DNA of 64,000 nucleotides from positions 2,702,033 through 2,766,032 of the forward strand of contig JAXQJY010000030.1 in NCBI GenBank assembly GCA_037042185.1, written 5' to 3'. The position numbers and the translations under genes were made by a program. This DNA comes from Sordariomycetes sp. S80-01Y. Taxonomy: Eukaryota > Ascomycota > Sordariomycetes. The notes under the pieces are model-generated. The model had not been told where the DNA came from and did not search any database. It saw only the letters and a list, made by a program, of their open reading frames with translations. Positions 31,572 through 42,251 of the stretch are shown here, piece after piece. Position 1 is the stretch's first letter. Each line of letters starts with the position of its first letter.

Positions 31572-33131
31572 ATGAAGTCCCTCCATTCAATTGCTTCGTT
31601 CTATCAGCACAGCCGCGCTCTGTTGCTTGGGGGCTTGTTCTTCACGAGCCTGGCACGCGCTCAACAGGCCCCGCCAGACCCTTATTTACAAACGCCCGAG
31701 CCCAGGCAGCTTCAATGGCACCGCACTGAGTACTATGGCTTCATCCACTTCGGCCCGAACACGTTCACTGGAGAAGAATGGGGCCGTAGCCAGCCGCTGC
31801 CCGACGTCTTTAACCCTACTGATTTGGACACCGACCAGTGGGCCAAGACTGCGCTCGATGCAGGCATGAAAGGACTGATCTTAACGACCAAACACCACGA
31901 TGGCATGTGTCTCTGGAACACCAGCTCGACGCCGTACAAGATTGAAAACAGCCAGTGGGCGGAAGACCGTCGTGATGAGGACCTCGATACCAACATTGTT
32001 GCCATGGCCGCTCAATCCTGCAAGAAGCTGGGAATCAAGTTTGGCATCTACCTTTCGCCCTGGGACATCAACCGCGATCCCGGCATGCCCAAGCCACACC
32101 TTGCCAACACTACGTATGACGTGCCCCAGATCTTTGGCGACGACTCCCCCGGTGATTACAACGACTTTTACGTCGAGCAGCTCCTTGAGCTGGTGGATAT
32201 GAAACTTAATGACGGCTCCAAGATTGATTTGCTCGAGGTGTGGCTCGATGGCGCCAGCGGCTCGGATACTGTCCAAACGTTTGACTTTGAGCGGTTCCGT
32301 AACATCATCCGAGAGCACCAACCTGATGCGGTGATGTGGGGTCATCAAGGGCCAGACGCTCGATGGGTAGGAAACGAGGAGGGTCATACGGGGGATGTCA
32401 ACTGGCATACTCTCAACAGCACGCCAGAAGATGAACGCTTAGGTGAGGAGCAGCTGGAGCTGGGTGTGCGGGATGGCCTATACTGGACGCCATCCGAAGC
32501 TGATGCCCGAATCCGTGCGGGCTGGTTCTGGCACGACGACGAAAGCCCCAAGGACGTAGACGAGCTGATGGACATGTACATGCGCTCTCAGGGTCGCAGT
32601 ATCAACCTACTACTCAATGTTGGCCCTGATACCACCGGTCAGCTACCAGAAAACGATGCAGAGGCACTCATGGAGTTCAAAGAAGCCCGCAATACTCTCC
32701 TCCACCGCGAGCTGGTTACGCCCGGGCTTGCCATCACAGCCAGCGCCGTCCGTGGGGATAGCAACTCCGCCTTCGGCCCAGCAAACACCATCAACGGTGA
32801 TCCCGATACATACTGGACGATGAATGACGAGCAAACAACAGGCTCGCTAGAGGTTGAACTTGGTAGCAATGCTCGCATTGATGGCTTTCTAGTGCAGGAA
32901 CACATTGCTTTGGGTCAGAGGATAGGGGGCTATGCTTGGGATGTGCTGGTCGATGGTGAGTGGCTTGAGGTTGTCGATGGAGTCTCGATGGGCTACAAAC
33001 GAATCGATCAACTCGAATCGGCTATTTCAACGTCCAAGGTTAGACTGCGCGTCACCCAGGCTAACGCGACACCTGTAATCCAGAGCATTCAGGTTTTAGG
33101 GACCAGCTGCAAGAGGAGAGCCACGGCGTAG
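31572..33131 (+). CDS. GH29 alpha-L-fucosidase with C-terminal discoidin-like domain
   Basis: A single exon of 519 aa. The start is placed at MKSLHSIASF rather than 8 codons upstream, because it leads into a good signal peptide ending TSLARA-QQ. The GH29 TIM barrel runs from about residue 45 to 385: GFIHFGPNTFTGEEWG at strand 1, LTTKHHDGMCLWNT, KFGIYLSPWD and the nucleophile Asp226 in LLEVWLDGASG. The end of the barrel is INLLLNVGPDTTGQLP. Residues of about 395-510 form an F5/8 type C (CBM32-like) sandwich (FGPANTINGDPDTYWTMND, SLEVELGS). The product is a secreted exo-enzyme releasing L-fucose from xyloglucan, pectin or glycoprotein glycans; linkage specificity is unknown. It is followed co-directionally by a GH78 rhamnosidase gene. 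Confidence 0.95.
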   Translation: MKSLHSIASFYQHSRALLLGGLFFTSLARAQQAPPDPYLQTPEPRQLQWHRTEYYGFIHFGPNTFTGEEWGRSQPLPDVFNPTDLDTDQWAKTALDAGMKGLILTTKHHDGMCLWNTSSTPYKIENSQWAEDRRDEDLDTNIVAMAAQSCKKLGIKFGIYLSPWDINRDPGMPKPHLANTTYDVPQIFGDDSPGDYNDFYVEQLLELVDMKLNDGSKIDLLEVWLDGASGSDTVQTFDFERFRNIIREHQPDAVMWGHQGPDARWVGNEEGHTGDVNWHTLNSTPEDERLGEEQLELGVRDGLYWTPSEADARIRAGWFWHDDESPKDVDELMDMYMRSQGRSINLLLNVGPDTTGQLPENDAEALMEFKEARNTLLHRELVTPGLAITASAVRGDSNSAFGPANTINGDPDTYWTMNDEQTTGSLEVELGSNARIDGFLVQEHIALGQRIGGYAWDVLVDGEWLEVVDGVSMGYKRIDQLESAISTSKVRLRVTQANATPVIQSIQVLGTSCKRRATA

Positions 33132-34023
33132 TATTGGTCACAAAAGCTTTCGACCCTGAAATCTCACCATTGGGAGAGTTCAACATCGAAATGCATTCTA
33201 TCAATTTATAGTACAATCGTATTGTTCCAAGCTTTTGGACAGCGGTGCCCTTGACTCGGTGGTATAAACGGAACTCCTGAGAAGAGACACGCTCTGCGAA
33301 GATATCTAGCCCAGCTATGCGACCCTTATGCTCCGTCACACAATCCGTACATCCTATATGAAGCGGGGGATTTGCTTGACTACCTGGCTGGACATTCCAT
33401 GGTTACATTGAAAGTTCCTAAACGAGTCAATGCAACCCCGTCGTTGCGGGGAAGTATTTCGTGCCTCACCCAAGGAACACCGCACTAAGTACTCGTTTGC
33501 CTGGTTCTACACATGGGATTGTGCCTGATTTGACGGAACATTATAGCCGAGCGCTACGCTAGGGCGGTGAGTTCGCGCGCGAACCCCGAAGCGCCACTCG
33601 AAGCTGGCGGTTTGGAGGTACGAGGGTTGGGCAATTACCGAAGCGGGGAAGCCGGGGAAGGCAAGCTGTTTTGTCAGAATGTCAAGGGATGATATATGAG
33701 AACAGAAATGGGAGAAGAAGAAACAATGAAAACATGAAGAGCCAAGATGTGCGCCTGTGACAGCAAAAGTTCGAATAAGCCACTTGGCCATAGCGCAGGA
33801 CCGTCAAAAACGCAAAAAAGTGCACGTGGGCTCCCAACTCTCGCCGCTTTTAGGTAGAGTGTTCTCAGCACTTGAGAAATCGATAGTCGGGATCGACAGC
33901 TGCAGATGTTGGAGAACCTTGGGTCACCTCGCGGCAATTTACAGCGAGGCGTAGGAGTAGCTTTGAAAAGGTCACGACCGGCACCGTCCCCTCGTTATTC
34001 GCGAACCAAAATTTGCGTTCAGA
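33132..34023. other. Intergenic region with a 14-bp palindrome
   Basis: It lies between the fucosidase and rhamnosidase genes. A perfect palindrome GTTCGCGCGCGAAC sits at 33571-33584, about 440 bp upstream of the rhamnosidase ATG. No gene is supported. Confidence 0.5.
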
Positions 34024-36185
34024 GTGACTATGTTTTCACCGTCATGTTTCAAACTGCTCCTTTTTCTAGTATCGCTTGTCCCCCAAAGTAAAGGCCAATG
34101 TTGGCGGAACGGTCCATGCGACGGACCTGAGGATCCGTCGTTCCCGGGTCCTTGGGATGAGTACATCTTTGCGCCCAATTCGCGGATTGTCACACCCAAA
34201 ACCGTTCTGTCTTTTCCAGATGGCGAGTTCATCTCTCAGTACGATGAGGGCGTGATGGTTCTCGACAAGGACACTCCAGAGCTCGTTTTCGATTTTGCCC
34301 AGGAGGTCGGAGGCATCGTCACGGTCGAATTCGAGTCTCCTGGGGGCGATAGCGTTCTTTCTTTAGCATTCACGGAAGCTAGGGACTATATAAGTCGCGA
34401 ATCTGACAGTTCTAACGGAAACCTGACCCCGGACGGCCACTTATCGCACAAAATCAGCTCCAGTGGACCAGGCATCTACACTGTACCTGATCCAAAACTG
34501 CGCGGCGGCTTTCGGTACCTTACGCTCTACCAAGAAGATCAAGATGCTTCACCTTTGCAAATCAAGAGAGTCGAGCTCGAGATTAGCTTCCAGCCAACAT
34601 GGCCCAATATGCGGGCCTATCAGGGATACTTTCACTCTGAAGATGAATTGCTGAATAGAATCTGGTATAGCGGTGCCTACACGTTGCAGACCAACTCCGT
34701 TCCAAGCAACACCGGTCGCGTCGACACATACCAAGTCGAGAACAGCTGGCAGAACGATGCATTTGTAGGCCCAGGGGGTACAGTTCTGTTGGACGGTGCT
34801 AAGCGCGATCGATGGGTCTGGATCGGAGATATGGGAACTGCTGTGCCAAGTGCATTCGTCAGTACGGGTGATATGAGCAGCACGAGGCACGCGTTGCAAG
34901 TAATGTTTGACAATATCGTGAGTCCCATCCTGACAAAAGCCATTGGGATGTTGCAACAAGTAAGACTGACTTACATAAAGAGGGGAAGTGGCCTTCTTCC
35001 AAAAGCAGGTCCTCCGTACCTCGCCTACGACAGCGATAGTGAGTAGGCCTAGGTGATTAGTTTCACATTCTGACCAAAACCCAGCATACCATATGTGGAC
35101 TATGATTGGGGTATACAATTACATACTCTACACCGGTGATAGTGAATGGGTCGCAACAATCTGGCCGAAGTATGTCAGGGCATTGGATTATGCTCAAGGA
35201 CTCGTCGGTGACAGAGGCATTGTGAGTGTTAATGGCACCGCCGACTGGGCTCGCTGGCTGTACTCAACAGAACGAGCATCAGCAAGTATGCTGTAGGTAG
35301 TCCTGAAAAAGTCCTGAAAAGCGGGGGATCCAAATGCTGACACATGTGTATAGTCTGTATCGCTCCTTGAAGACGGCGAAGGACATTGCTACCTGGCTTC
35401 CAGATCTGACTGACGCCTCACAATTGGCTGAACAGTGGTCAGATGAAGCAGGAGACCTGAAAGCAGCGATCATGAACGAGCTCTGGGATGACGCCTTCGG
35501 TGCGTTCAGAGAGAGCCCTGACGATAGAACACTGTTTCCTCAAGACGCCAATAGCATGGCACTAGCCTTTGGTGTTGTTGAGAAGGGGAGCGATAAAGCA
35601 GAGAGAATCTCTAATTACCTTGAGACCAATTGGACTCCCATCGGCCCCGAGGTTCCTGAACTAAAAGGGAACATCACCCCCTTCGTTACAAGCATTGAGC
35701 TAGTAGGACACTTCCGAGCTGGGTTTCCTGAGCGCGCCGTGCAGCTCATGCGTGACGCTTGGGGCTGGTACATCAACCATCCCAACGGGACTGGCTCGAC
35801 AGTTGCCGAGGGATATCGTGTGGATGGGACATGGGGTTACCGCACCGACAGAGGGTACAAAGATGCCACATACATGTCTCACGCGCATTGCTGGAGCAGT
35901 GGACCGACATCTTCCTTGTCGGAGTATCTTGTTGGCCTGCGAGTTACCGCACCGGCCGGCAAAGAGTGGTCGTTCGTGCCGGAGACTGGCGTCTCTGGCC
36001 TGGGCGAGGCAGAAGCTGGATTTTCAACGAAACTTGGCAAGTTCTCGGCGAAATTTAGAGTTGAAGGCAAGCGCGCACACTTGCACTGGGATACACCCTT
36101 GGGTACAAAAGGTTGGGTGTCCCTACCTGGAAGGAAGGGAGTATGGGTAGAAGGGGGGAAAGGGGTAAAAACTGTCTGTGTATGA
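34024..36185 (+). CDS. GH78 alpha-L-rhamnosidase-like secreted hydrolase
   Basis: Four exons (34024-34917, 34981-35038, 35085-35292, 35354-36185) encode 663 aa. A signal peptide runs to about residue 24 (LVSLVPQSKGQ); a second ATG at 34030 could equally be used. A beta-rich N-terminal domain (to about residue 200) precedes the (alpha/alpha)6 barrel starting GYFHSEDELLNRIWYSGAYT. DGAKRDRWVWIGDMG is the signature with catalytic acidic residues of this GH78 branch. Exon joins restore AYDSDTYHMWTMIG and SMLLYRSLKTA, typical of family members. YMSHAHCWSSGPTSSLSEYL closes the barrel, and a C-terminal beta-sandwich follows. Intron 1 (63 nt) is in frame and stop-free, so an unspliced form would carry 21 extra residues. 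It likely removes terminal L-rhamnose from pectic or flavonoid glycans outside the cell. Confidence 0.9.
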
Positions 36186-36875
36186 AGATAAGCACCAAAA
36201 TACAACGGAAGGCTCGAAATTCCGATGTCAGTGCAATTTACCCTCACATTTCCTGTTAGCAGATCCTTGTTGAACAGTTGGTGGTTCGATTGGTTTGGGC
36301 AACCGGTGTGCACATTTCTGGCAGCTGAGGGAGTTTCCCACTCACGATGAAGCCGCCATTGATTGAAGAGCCTGGTGCTCTATTTTTAAGACAGCTTAGC
36401 CCCCAGGCCATTGACATCTGGGTCCCAGAAGGCTGACGACAAGAGCCGGCATCGGTGTCTGGTAACCCTTTCAAGTCATTCAAATCGATGAAACAACTCA
36501 CCAAGGCCGCTCAGTAGAACCCGCTAATTGACAATCACATGGACCTCAGTCTGGAATAACGTGGCACACTGTAAGGATCGAGTCTCCGCGTCGCCTTACA
36601 TCACCCTAGGAGCTTTCAGCACCATGTTCGTTACGTGCTTCGCGAACCATTGACCTGAGCTTGCGCTTCTTCACTATACAGTCCCAGTTGTGAAATAACC
36701 TCATTACCTGAAGTTTCAATGAGGCTCGGTATGAAAGTACATGATTTGAAACAAAAGTACCGACAGAAGGGAGCGCAGGAAGATGATCTGCTGTGATTTA
36801 TGGGTAAGGATCTTGTCATCAACATCCAATATAGCCAGAGCGAATTGCTCCTGCTTTGCACCTTCCCAACCCGAA
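36186..36875. other. Convergent intergenic region
   Basis: Lies between the 3' ends of the rhamnosidase and sugar-transporter genes. Short frames only. Confidence 0.5.
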
Positions 36876-38483
36876 TCAACTGGTGACCTGGCTTGAAAAT
36901 ATGTTCACTCTAGCCTTTTCAAACTTCCTCGCGGGAACCCTGTTGTTGAAGAGTATGTTGACTTCGGCGGGAAGTCTACCCCTTGTCTCAGGGAGCCTGT
37001 AATACGTCCATAAGGTCGCGGCTGCGCACGTGAAGCACCATATAAATGCTCCCTTGCCTTTGAGGTCCCAAGCTGTTGGGTTCAGCATCGCGGTCTGCAA
37101 GAAATTCGCCGCTATGGCAAATGCGAGATAGCAAGATCTGCCAAATGCAATGGTTCTGTTCCGCAATCGAACGGAAGGGATTTCAGTGACAATTGTGAAG
37201 CAGACCGGTCCGAGGGTAATATGATAAAGGATATTGTTCCAGATGAGAAGGCCTCCAGATGCCCAGGAGCGTGTCGCGGAAGCCTCATCTGGAAGCGCCA
37301 GCATTCCCACCAGGGCCAGTGCGAACCCCATGCCGAGCAGACCCCATAGGTACATTTGGCGTCGACCAACATAAGGCGTAATGAAGAAGCAAGCAATGAC
37401 TCCAAGGCAGCCAAGGCCAGTCATGCCCAGCCCAAAGTTAAAAGCAATGCTTTGGTCCTGGCCAGCTTGCTCCATGAAGTAGGTAATATTGCTGCTGAAC
37501 CAAGTCCCCGACAAGACTTGACAGACCCAAGCTACAGCAGTGATTTCGGTTCGCCGCAGGTTGATACCATCAAACATGTCCCTATAGGTTGTACCTTCTT
37601 GGACTGACTTTTCTTGCTTGTTCGTCACGTGCATCAAACGAAGGGCACCATTGATTTCCTGGTCTGACACCGTCGGCGACGCAAGGTCTCGCAGGGCTTG
37701 CCGGGCATCGTCACGACGGCCTTTTCGCAAAAGCCACCAGGGCGATTCGGGAGCGAAGAAGACGACACAAGCAATCGGCGGGAGCCAGATCCACTGCACA
37801 GCGAACGGGATGCGGTAGGCCCATTCGTCACTGCGGTCGAGGCACGCTCTAAGAACGCCGACACAAAAGAACTGACCAAGACTCCAGCATAGGCTGATGT
37901 AGCTTGTCAACAGGGAGCGAAGAGCCAATGGCGCAACGTCAGCGGCATAGGTACTCGCCATGCCCTGGAACATTCCCCAGGGAGCACCGCAACACAGTTC
38001 GCCCAAAAATAACATCTCCACGCTCCGGGCAGAGTAGACGATATATATAGAGACAGCCATGAGTCCTAGGCCAATGAACATGGAGTGTCTGAAGCCAAAC
38101 TTCTCAATGAGATGCCCGGCAAGGATGAGGCCGAAGATGGCGCCCACAGAGGAGATTGCAGAAAGCGCTGACTGCCAGCCCGATGACAGTTGGTAATCGC
38201 CGTTTTCAAGCTTCGTGCCGTATTGTTGACGGAATTGCGGGACCGAATAAAAGTTACCCATGAGTGCCATGTCGTAACCCTCCATGATGATCGCGAGAGA
38301 GATGCCGAGAGAGAAAACGAGAGCTCTGGGATACAATCGGACAGCATCGCGGAACGTCATGTCGTGTTCGAAGTCGACGGCTTGCTGCCCGTCAGCATCT
38401 GCTCCAACATTGGGACTGGAGCGTCCATTTTTGTCCGTGAGCGGATCCAAGAGGTTCTCCAGCTCAATCTCTGGGAGAGCCAT
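36876..38483 (-). CDS. MFS sugar transporter (SP family, maltose-permease-like)
   Basis: A single exon of 535 aa with 12 predicted membrane helices and cytosolic ends. EGYDMALMGNFYSVPQF at helix 1 is typical of the alpha-glucoside:H+ symporter branch. FAPESPWWLLRKGRRDDA (PESPRWL motif before the central loop) and RLPETRGRLPAEV (PETKGR motif after helix 12) mark the sugar porter family. GHLIEKFGFRHS is the loop 2-3 motif; it reads KFGFR where many porters have DRFGRR, and the matching motif after helix 8 is YVGRRQMYLWG. It should be a plasma-membrane proton symporter for a sugar or glycoside. Lying tail-to-tail with the rhamnosidase and next to the fucosidase, it may import their products; the sequence cannot tell the sugar. 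Confidence 0.93.
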   Translation of the reverse strand: MALPEIELENLLDPLTDKNGRSSPNVGADADGQQAVDFEHDMTFRDAVRLYPRALVFSLGISLAIIMEGYDMALMGNFYSVPQFRQQYGTKLENGDYQLSSGWQSALSAISSVGAIFGLILAGHLIEKFGFRHSMFIGLGLMAVSIYIVYSARSVEMLFLGELCCGAPWGMFQGMASTYAADVAPLALRSLLTSYISLCWSLGQFFCVGVLRACLDRSDEWAYRIPFAVQWIWLPPIACVVFFAPESPWWLLRKGRRDDARQALRDLASPTVSDQEINGALRLMHVTNKQEKSVQEGTTYRDMFDGINLRRTEITAVAWVCQVLSGTWFSSNITYFMEQAGQDQSIAFNFGLGMTGLGCLGVIACFFITPYVGRRQMYLWGLLGMGFALALVGMLALPDEASATRSWASGGLLIWNNILYHITLGPVCFTIVTEIPSVRLRNRTIAFGRSCYLAFAIAANFLQTAMLNPTAWDLKGKGAFIWCFTCAAATLWTYYRLPETRGRLPAEVNILFNNRVPARKFEKARVNIFSSQVTS

Positions 38484-41229
38484 GACCGAACAGTGTCAGA
38501 TGTGAAAGGCTCTCTCAAAAGCCGCGAGGGATTCCGAGAGATGTGGGTTAAGCCGATGCAGGAAGCTCATGGGGAAAAGGTAAGTTGAAGCTTGCTTACG
38601 CGCGTCGCGTCATCTTTCATCGTCAGCCAAGGCTTTCGGGACTGGGGTAACGCGTGAAGGCTGTTGTCTCAGATCCACTGTCGGTGCTTCGAGGACGACT
38701 TACCCTGTACTATAGCCCGTCAAGTTCTGCCACCACCCAAGGCTTCCGTACTAGGAGAAACGGAAGGTAGGTAGAAGAAAAATGGAGGGAGGTTTATCAA
38801 GGCCTCTATCGCACTTGAATTAGATGAAATAACCTTGCTACCTCTGATGCTAATTATGCTACGCTGCCTGGTAGGTGCTAGCACGATGTTGATGTTTTTG
38901 CGGACAATCGTCACGCCAGCGTTAAAGGAACGCAATGCTCAACATTTCATGACAACTTCAGGAGTATTTTGGCTTTGATTGAAGGAACTTTCTCTGATTT
39001 TTGAAAACTTAAACCTGTAACAGCCCATCTTTGGGGTTACTCAGCACAAAGATTCGAGGAGTAAGACTCTGGAGGAAGTTATGGTGTGAAGGGTTAGAGG
39101 AGCAGATGAAGGTTTACGTGAGGAGGAGCTGAAGACGCTAAGTGCTTCCCAGGACGCTAGTGGTGGTAATATGACTATATGAAGAAGCGAATATGCTGTA
39201 CCCGAGTACAAGATGTCGGGTCATTAATGGAAGAGTATCGCCGCAGGGTTCGAGATCACGCAGCTTGGTAGTTCCGCTCCGATGATGTAATAGACGGATG
39301 CTACTGTGAGAATTCTGGCGGTGCGTAGAATTTAGATAAGATTCAGAAACAAACTGGGTTGCGAAATCTACGGAGAAACATTCAGACTTCCAATGTGCAC
39401 TCGCGCATTGTCTTTGAGAAGTTAAGTATTTGTTGCAAGCTCCTGGTCATAAGATTCAATCTGGCTCACATCATGTGAAATAGGCCAGTGATAATATGCA
39501 AAAGGAATTATGGTATCATGAAATCACTCGAATTTGCCGGAAGTTGGTACACTCACGACGTGTTAGCACATATTCGCTTCTCTGTTTTCTAGACTAGCTG
39601 ATCTTGATCCCTTTCGCCTGATCCTGAAGTTTGGTCTCTAATTGCCTTTCCAAAGCTAGCGGAAGCAACTCTGGGTACCACTTCTCAGCCGTTTCCACGA
39701 AGCTCGTGAGCATACTAACAAACACCGTGTCACCCACTGAGTTATCGTGAATTCCCATAAAGAAGCTTCCGGCGTCCGAACAAACCGTCTTACCGACTGC
39801 CAGAGACGCGACGTGTGGGGGAACGTCGTACTCAGCGTGACGAAATGCGTCTAGTGGTAGTACTTGGTCCATGCCCTATAGCCGGGTCATTCTATAAAGA
39901 CATTAATGGACCGCTGGGAATAGTTCGAATCCACGGGCTCAGCAGGGTTACAAGGGATACATTGATACTCCTGGCATCGGGTATGTAGCTCAAAAAGCGG
40001 CCAATAAAGGCAATCTGGGTGTATTCTCTTTCGGCAACCAGTTCGCGCGCGCCAGGCCGAGGGCAAAGACCTCCGGAGCCGACAATGAGTCCGCCACGGT
40101 CTCCATGCTAGCTATCCCTATGGCATCTCTCACCCCAAGTTCTATCCTGACAAAGCCTCTGGAAGCTCTTCTCAATCCAAAGGAACTTGGCTAGTATGAT
40201 AATGGCGGGTTGGTAATTGGGACAGGACCAAAAGGTTACTGTAAGACGACTTGCAGGCCGCTTGAACAGTTTGTGAAAGCTTCCTACTGTCCTCAACTAA
40301 AGCCATGAAGTACCTTACTACCCCTAGATCCTTAGGGCTATAGGACGCTACGGTTGTGGCTTGTGGCGCAGACCTGGGTGCAGCGTAGGTCGCCTATCTC
40401 AGGCGGCCCACCTGGTTGCAGCTCTAGTTATGCATAGTCAGGTTCCAAAATTCTCGCGGCATTCGACACCCTCTTAAATGAAGCAACTAATTCAACCCAT
40501 CCGTAGCCACCTCAAAGTGATAGAATTTCTATTACTCTAAGGTTACCCACAAGGCTCGTCTTGGTCTCTATCCGCGCTCAAAAGGAATGATACAAGTTTT
40601 CTTCTGTATAGGCTTAGCATCAATTCTAGGGGCCAGAAAAAGCCTTGTTACCATGGTGGTAGCGAGTTTTCATATAACCGACTTGTGGATAAGATTTAAG
40701 CTACTTGCTCCTCTCAGGTATGGGCTATATATAAAGACTATAACCAAAGCCAAATCGATTAACGATTTCAATCAATTTGAGCTCAAGTAAAACCATTACC
40801 CTATTCGCACTTGAAATAAAACGTTAAGAATCGGATGGGTGAAGGAAATAAAAGGGTATAACTATCAGGAGGCCCCAGAGAGGTAATAAGAGAGAGATCT
40901 GGGTCGCAACTGGTGACTATGTTCACCTCTGAAGATCTGGTAATTGAAGGATTATCTGCTATGTCCCCTATGTAAGTGCGCACGTACAGTAGCCCTCCAC
41001 CTGTGTTGCAGGGTACTAGTAGCGAGAACGCTACGAGGCCCCGGACATCATCCGGAAGACCAACACCAGAGAGCTGGGACGTACAGACACACCAGCACAA
41101 ATATGACCCGGTGACTATAGTATATTGATTCCTGTATTCATGGCTGTTCCTTCCTTGCCTCTCTTCTTGCTCTGTCCGTATTCTTCCCCCTTCATTTTCG
41201 CTCACGCCATCGTCTTGTCGTTCTCACGC
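38484..41229. other. 2.7-kb gene-poor region
   Basis: Relatively AT-rich, with only short frames. A 92-codon minus-strand frame at 39594-39872 is listed separately; no other gene is supported. Microsatellite or tRNA features were not seen. Confidence 0.45.
39594..39872 (-). CDS. Small ORF of unknown nature, possibly a remnant
   Basis: A 92-codon frame starting MDQVLPLDAFRHAEY and containing GKTVCSDAGSFFMGI and a charged helical end (ALERQLETKLQDQAKG). The composition is protein-like, but no signal peptide, domain or partner exon could be found. A second minus-strand frame at 39990-40175 (GVRDAIGIASMETVADSL) may belong to the same decayed gene, but I could not join them by splice sites. Treat as a possible fragment. 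Confidence 0.25.
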   Translation of the reverse strand: MDQVLPLDAFRHAEYDVPPHVASLAVGKTVCSDAGSFFMGIHDNSVGDTVFVSMLTSFVETAEKWYPELLPLALERQLETKLQDQAKGIKIS

Positions 41230-42083
41230 TCACTGATCGATCCACACCAGCTCATCCTCTCGAACAGACTCGCAAAGATCCGACTGTGAAAGGGTTTCTC
41301 CCGGGGCAGCTGAGAGACTGAACGACCACGACGACCCGTCCGGCATTTTCACGCTTAGTTCGTATGAATTCCTCTCGGGGGAGGTCTGGCAAGCCTTGAT
41401 GTTGAGCGACTTTGCGATGTCTTCATGGCTCATAGACGGATCGCAAACCTGCAGACTTTGAGCGTTATCTGACGAGCCACCGTTACTGGGTACCCCCTTC
41501 AGCAATAGCTGGCCAACGAACGTCCCCCCCCCAACAGCAATGAAGCCGCCTACTGCGTTTCTGTGAACCTCTGGGTCTTGAAGAATATCGAGAAAATAAG
41601 GGCCAATGTCGACGACAATTTTTGAGATTAAGCGCTCGCCGAGGTTGAGAAGGGTTGACCCGGCGTTCTGGAGTTTATCGCCCGCTGATTCCGCGCACTC
41701 GAGAACCACAGCGCAAACACTCTCAAGGTCGCGGTCTTCGAGACTTGTCGTGCCAGGGTTAGGGCTGTAACCGGGGACTTTGTTGGCAGCGGCCCTTTTT
41801 TCAGCTGTCAACGACCCGCGCGTGTGGACTGGGACCGAAGTCAATCAGCAAGCATTCAATAATTGAAGTCTTGAATCTTACTATTATCATCCCACTTGTC
41901 TGGGTTGACAGCCATGAACAAATCGTCAGAGACTTGGTGCCATCGCTGAATTACACCACTAAAGTTCGCGTAGTTGCCGTGAGCAACTTCGTCGGTGGGG
42001 GAGCGCGACTCGAGGTCAACAATGGCGCGCCCGAGGGTCTTTCCGGCAAGCGCCAGCGTCAAAGTCCAGATAAATGACTTCAT
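41230..42083 (-). CDS. Secreted protein of unknown function
   Basis: Two exons (41882-42083, 41230-41828; GTAAGA donor, CCAG acceptor, 53-nt intron) encode 266 aa. MKSFIWTLTLALAGKTLGRA is a signal peptide. The mature part has five cysteines (SVCAVVLEC, QVCD, KACQ, DLCE) and an amphipathic helical middle (KLQNAGSTLLNLGERLISK). A Gly/Val-rich hydrophobic stretch (AVGGFIAVGGGTFVGQLLL) could insert in a membrane, and the C-terminal beta-like segment reads SYELSVKMPDGSSWSFSLS. I recognise no family. It is transcribed divergently from the secreted Cys-rich gene at 43195, sharing a 1.1-kb intergenic region with repeats, which makes shared regulation plausible. Confidence 0.75.
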
Positions 42084-42130
42084 ATTGCTTGATAATTGAA
42101 GTAGTGTGAATTCGTAGCTTGTCGAGCTGA

Positions 42131-42157
42131 AATGTCCTCAGTCAGGTCGAGGACATT
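42131..42157. repeat. Inverted repeat next to a TATA box
   Basis: AATGTCCT (42131-42138) and AGGACATT (42150-42157) form a perfect 8-bp inverted repeat with an 11-bp spacer. It overlaps the minus-strand TATA element TATAAAT (42155-42161) about 75 bp upstream of the ATG at 42083. It could be a binding site for a dimeric regulator; this is inference. Confidence 0.5.
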
Positions 42158-42205
42158 TATACCCAGCTTCAGCATATCGTCCCTTTCTCCGCTAAGTTAC
42201 ATAGC

Positions 42206-42251
42206 GATCTACACTTCGCCGACCTACACAGGGATCTGCACTTCGCCGACC
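42206..42251. repeat. Direct repeat, two 19-bp copies
   Basis: GATCTACACTTCGCCGACC at 42206-42224 recurs at 42233-42251 with one A/G difference, spaced 27 bp start to start. It lies about 50 bp upstream of the inverted repeat relative to the minus-strand gene. Possibly tandem regulatory sites. Confidence 0.6.

Noticed and set aside
40801-41205. 134-codon minus-strand frame just downstream of a secreted protein gene
   Set aside because: No domain or homology-like text. It probably lies in the 3' flank of the neighbouring gene.
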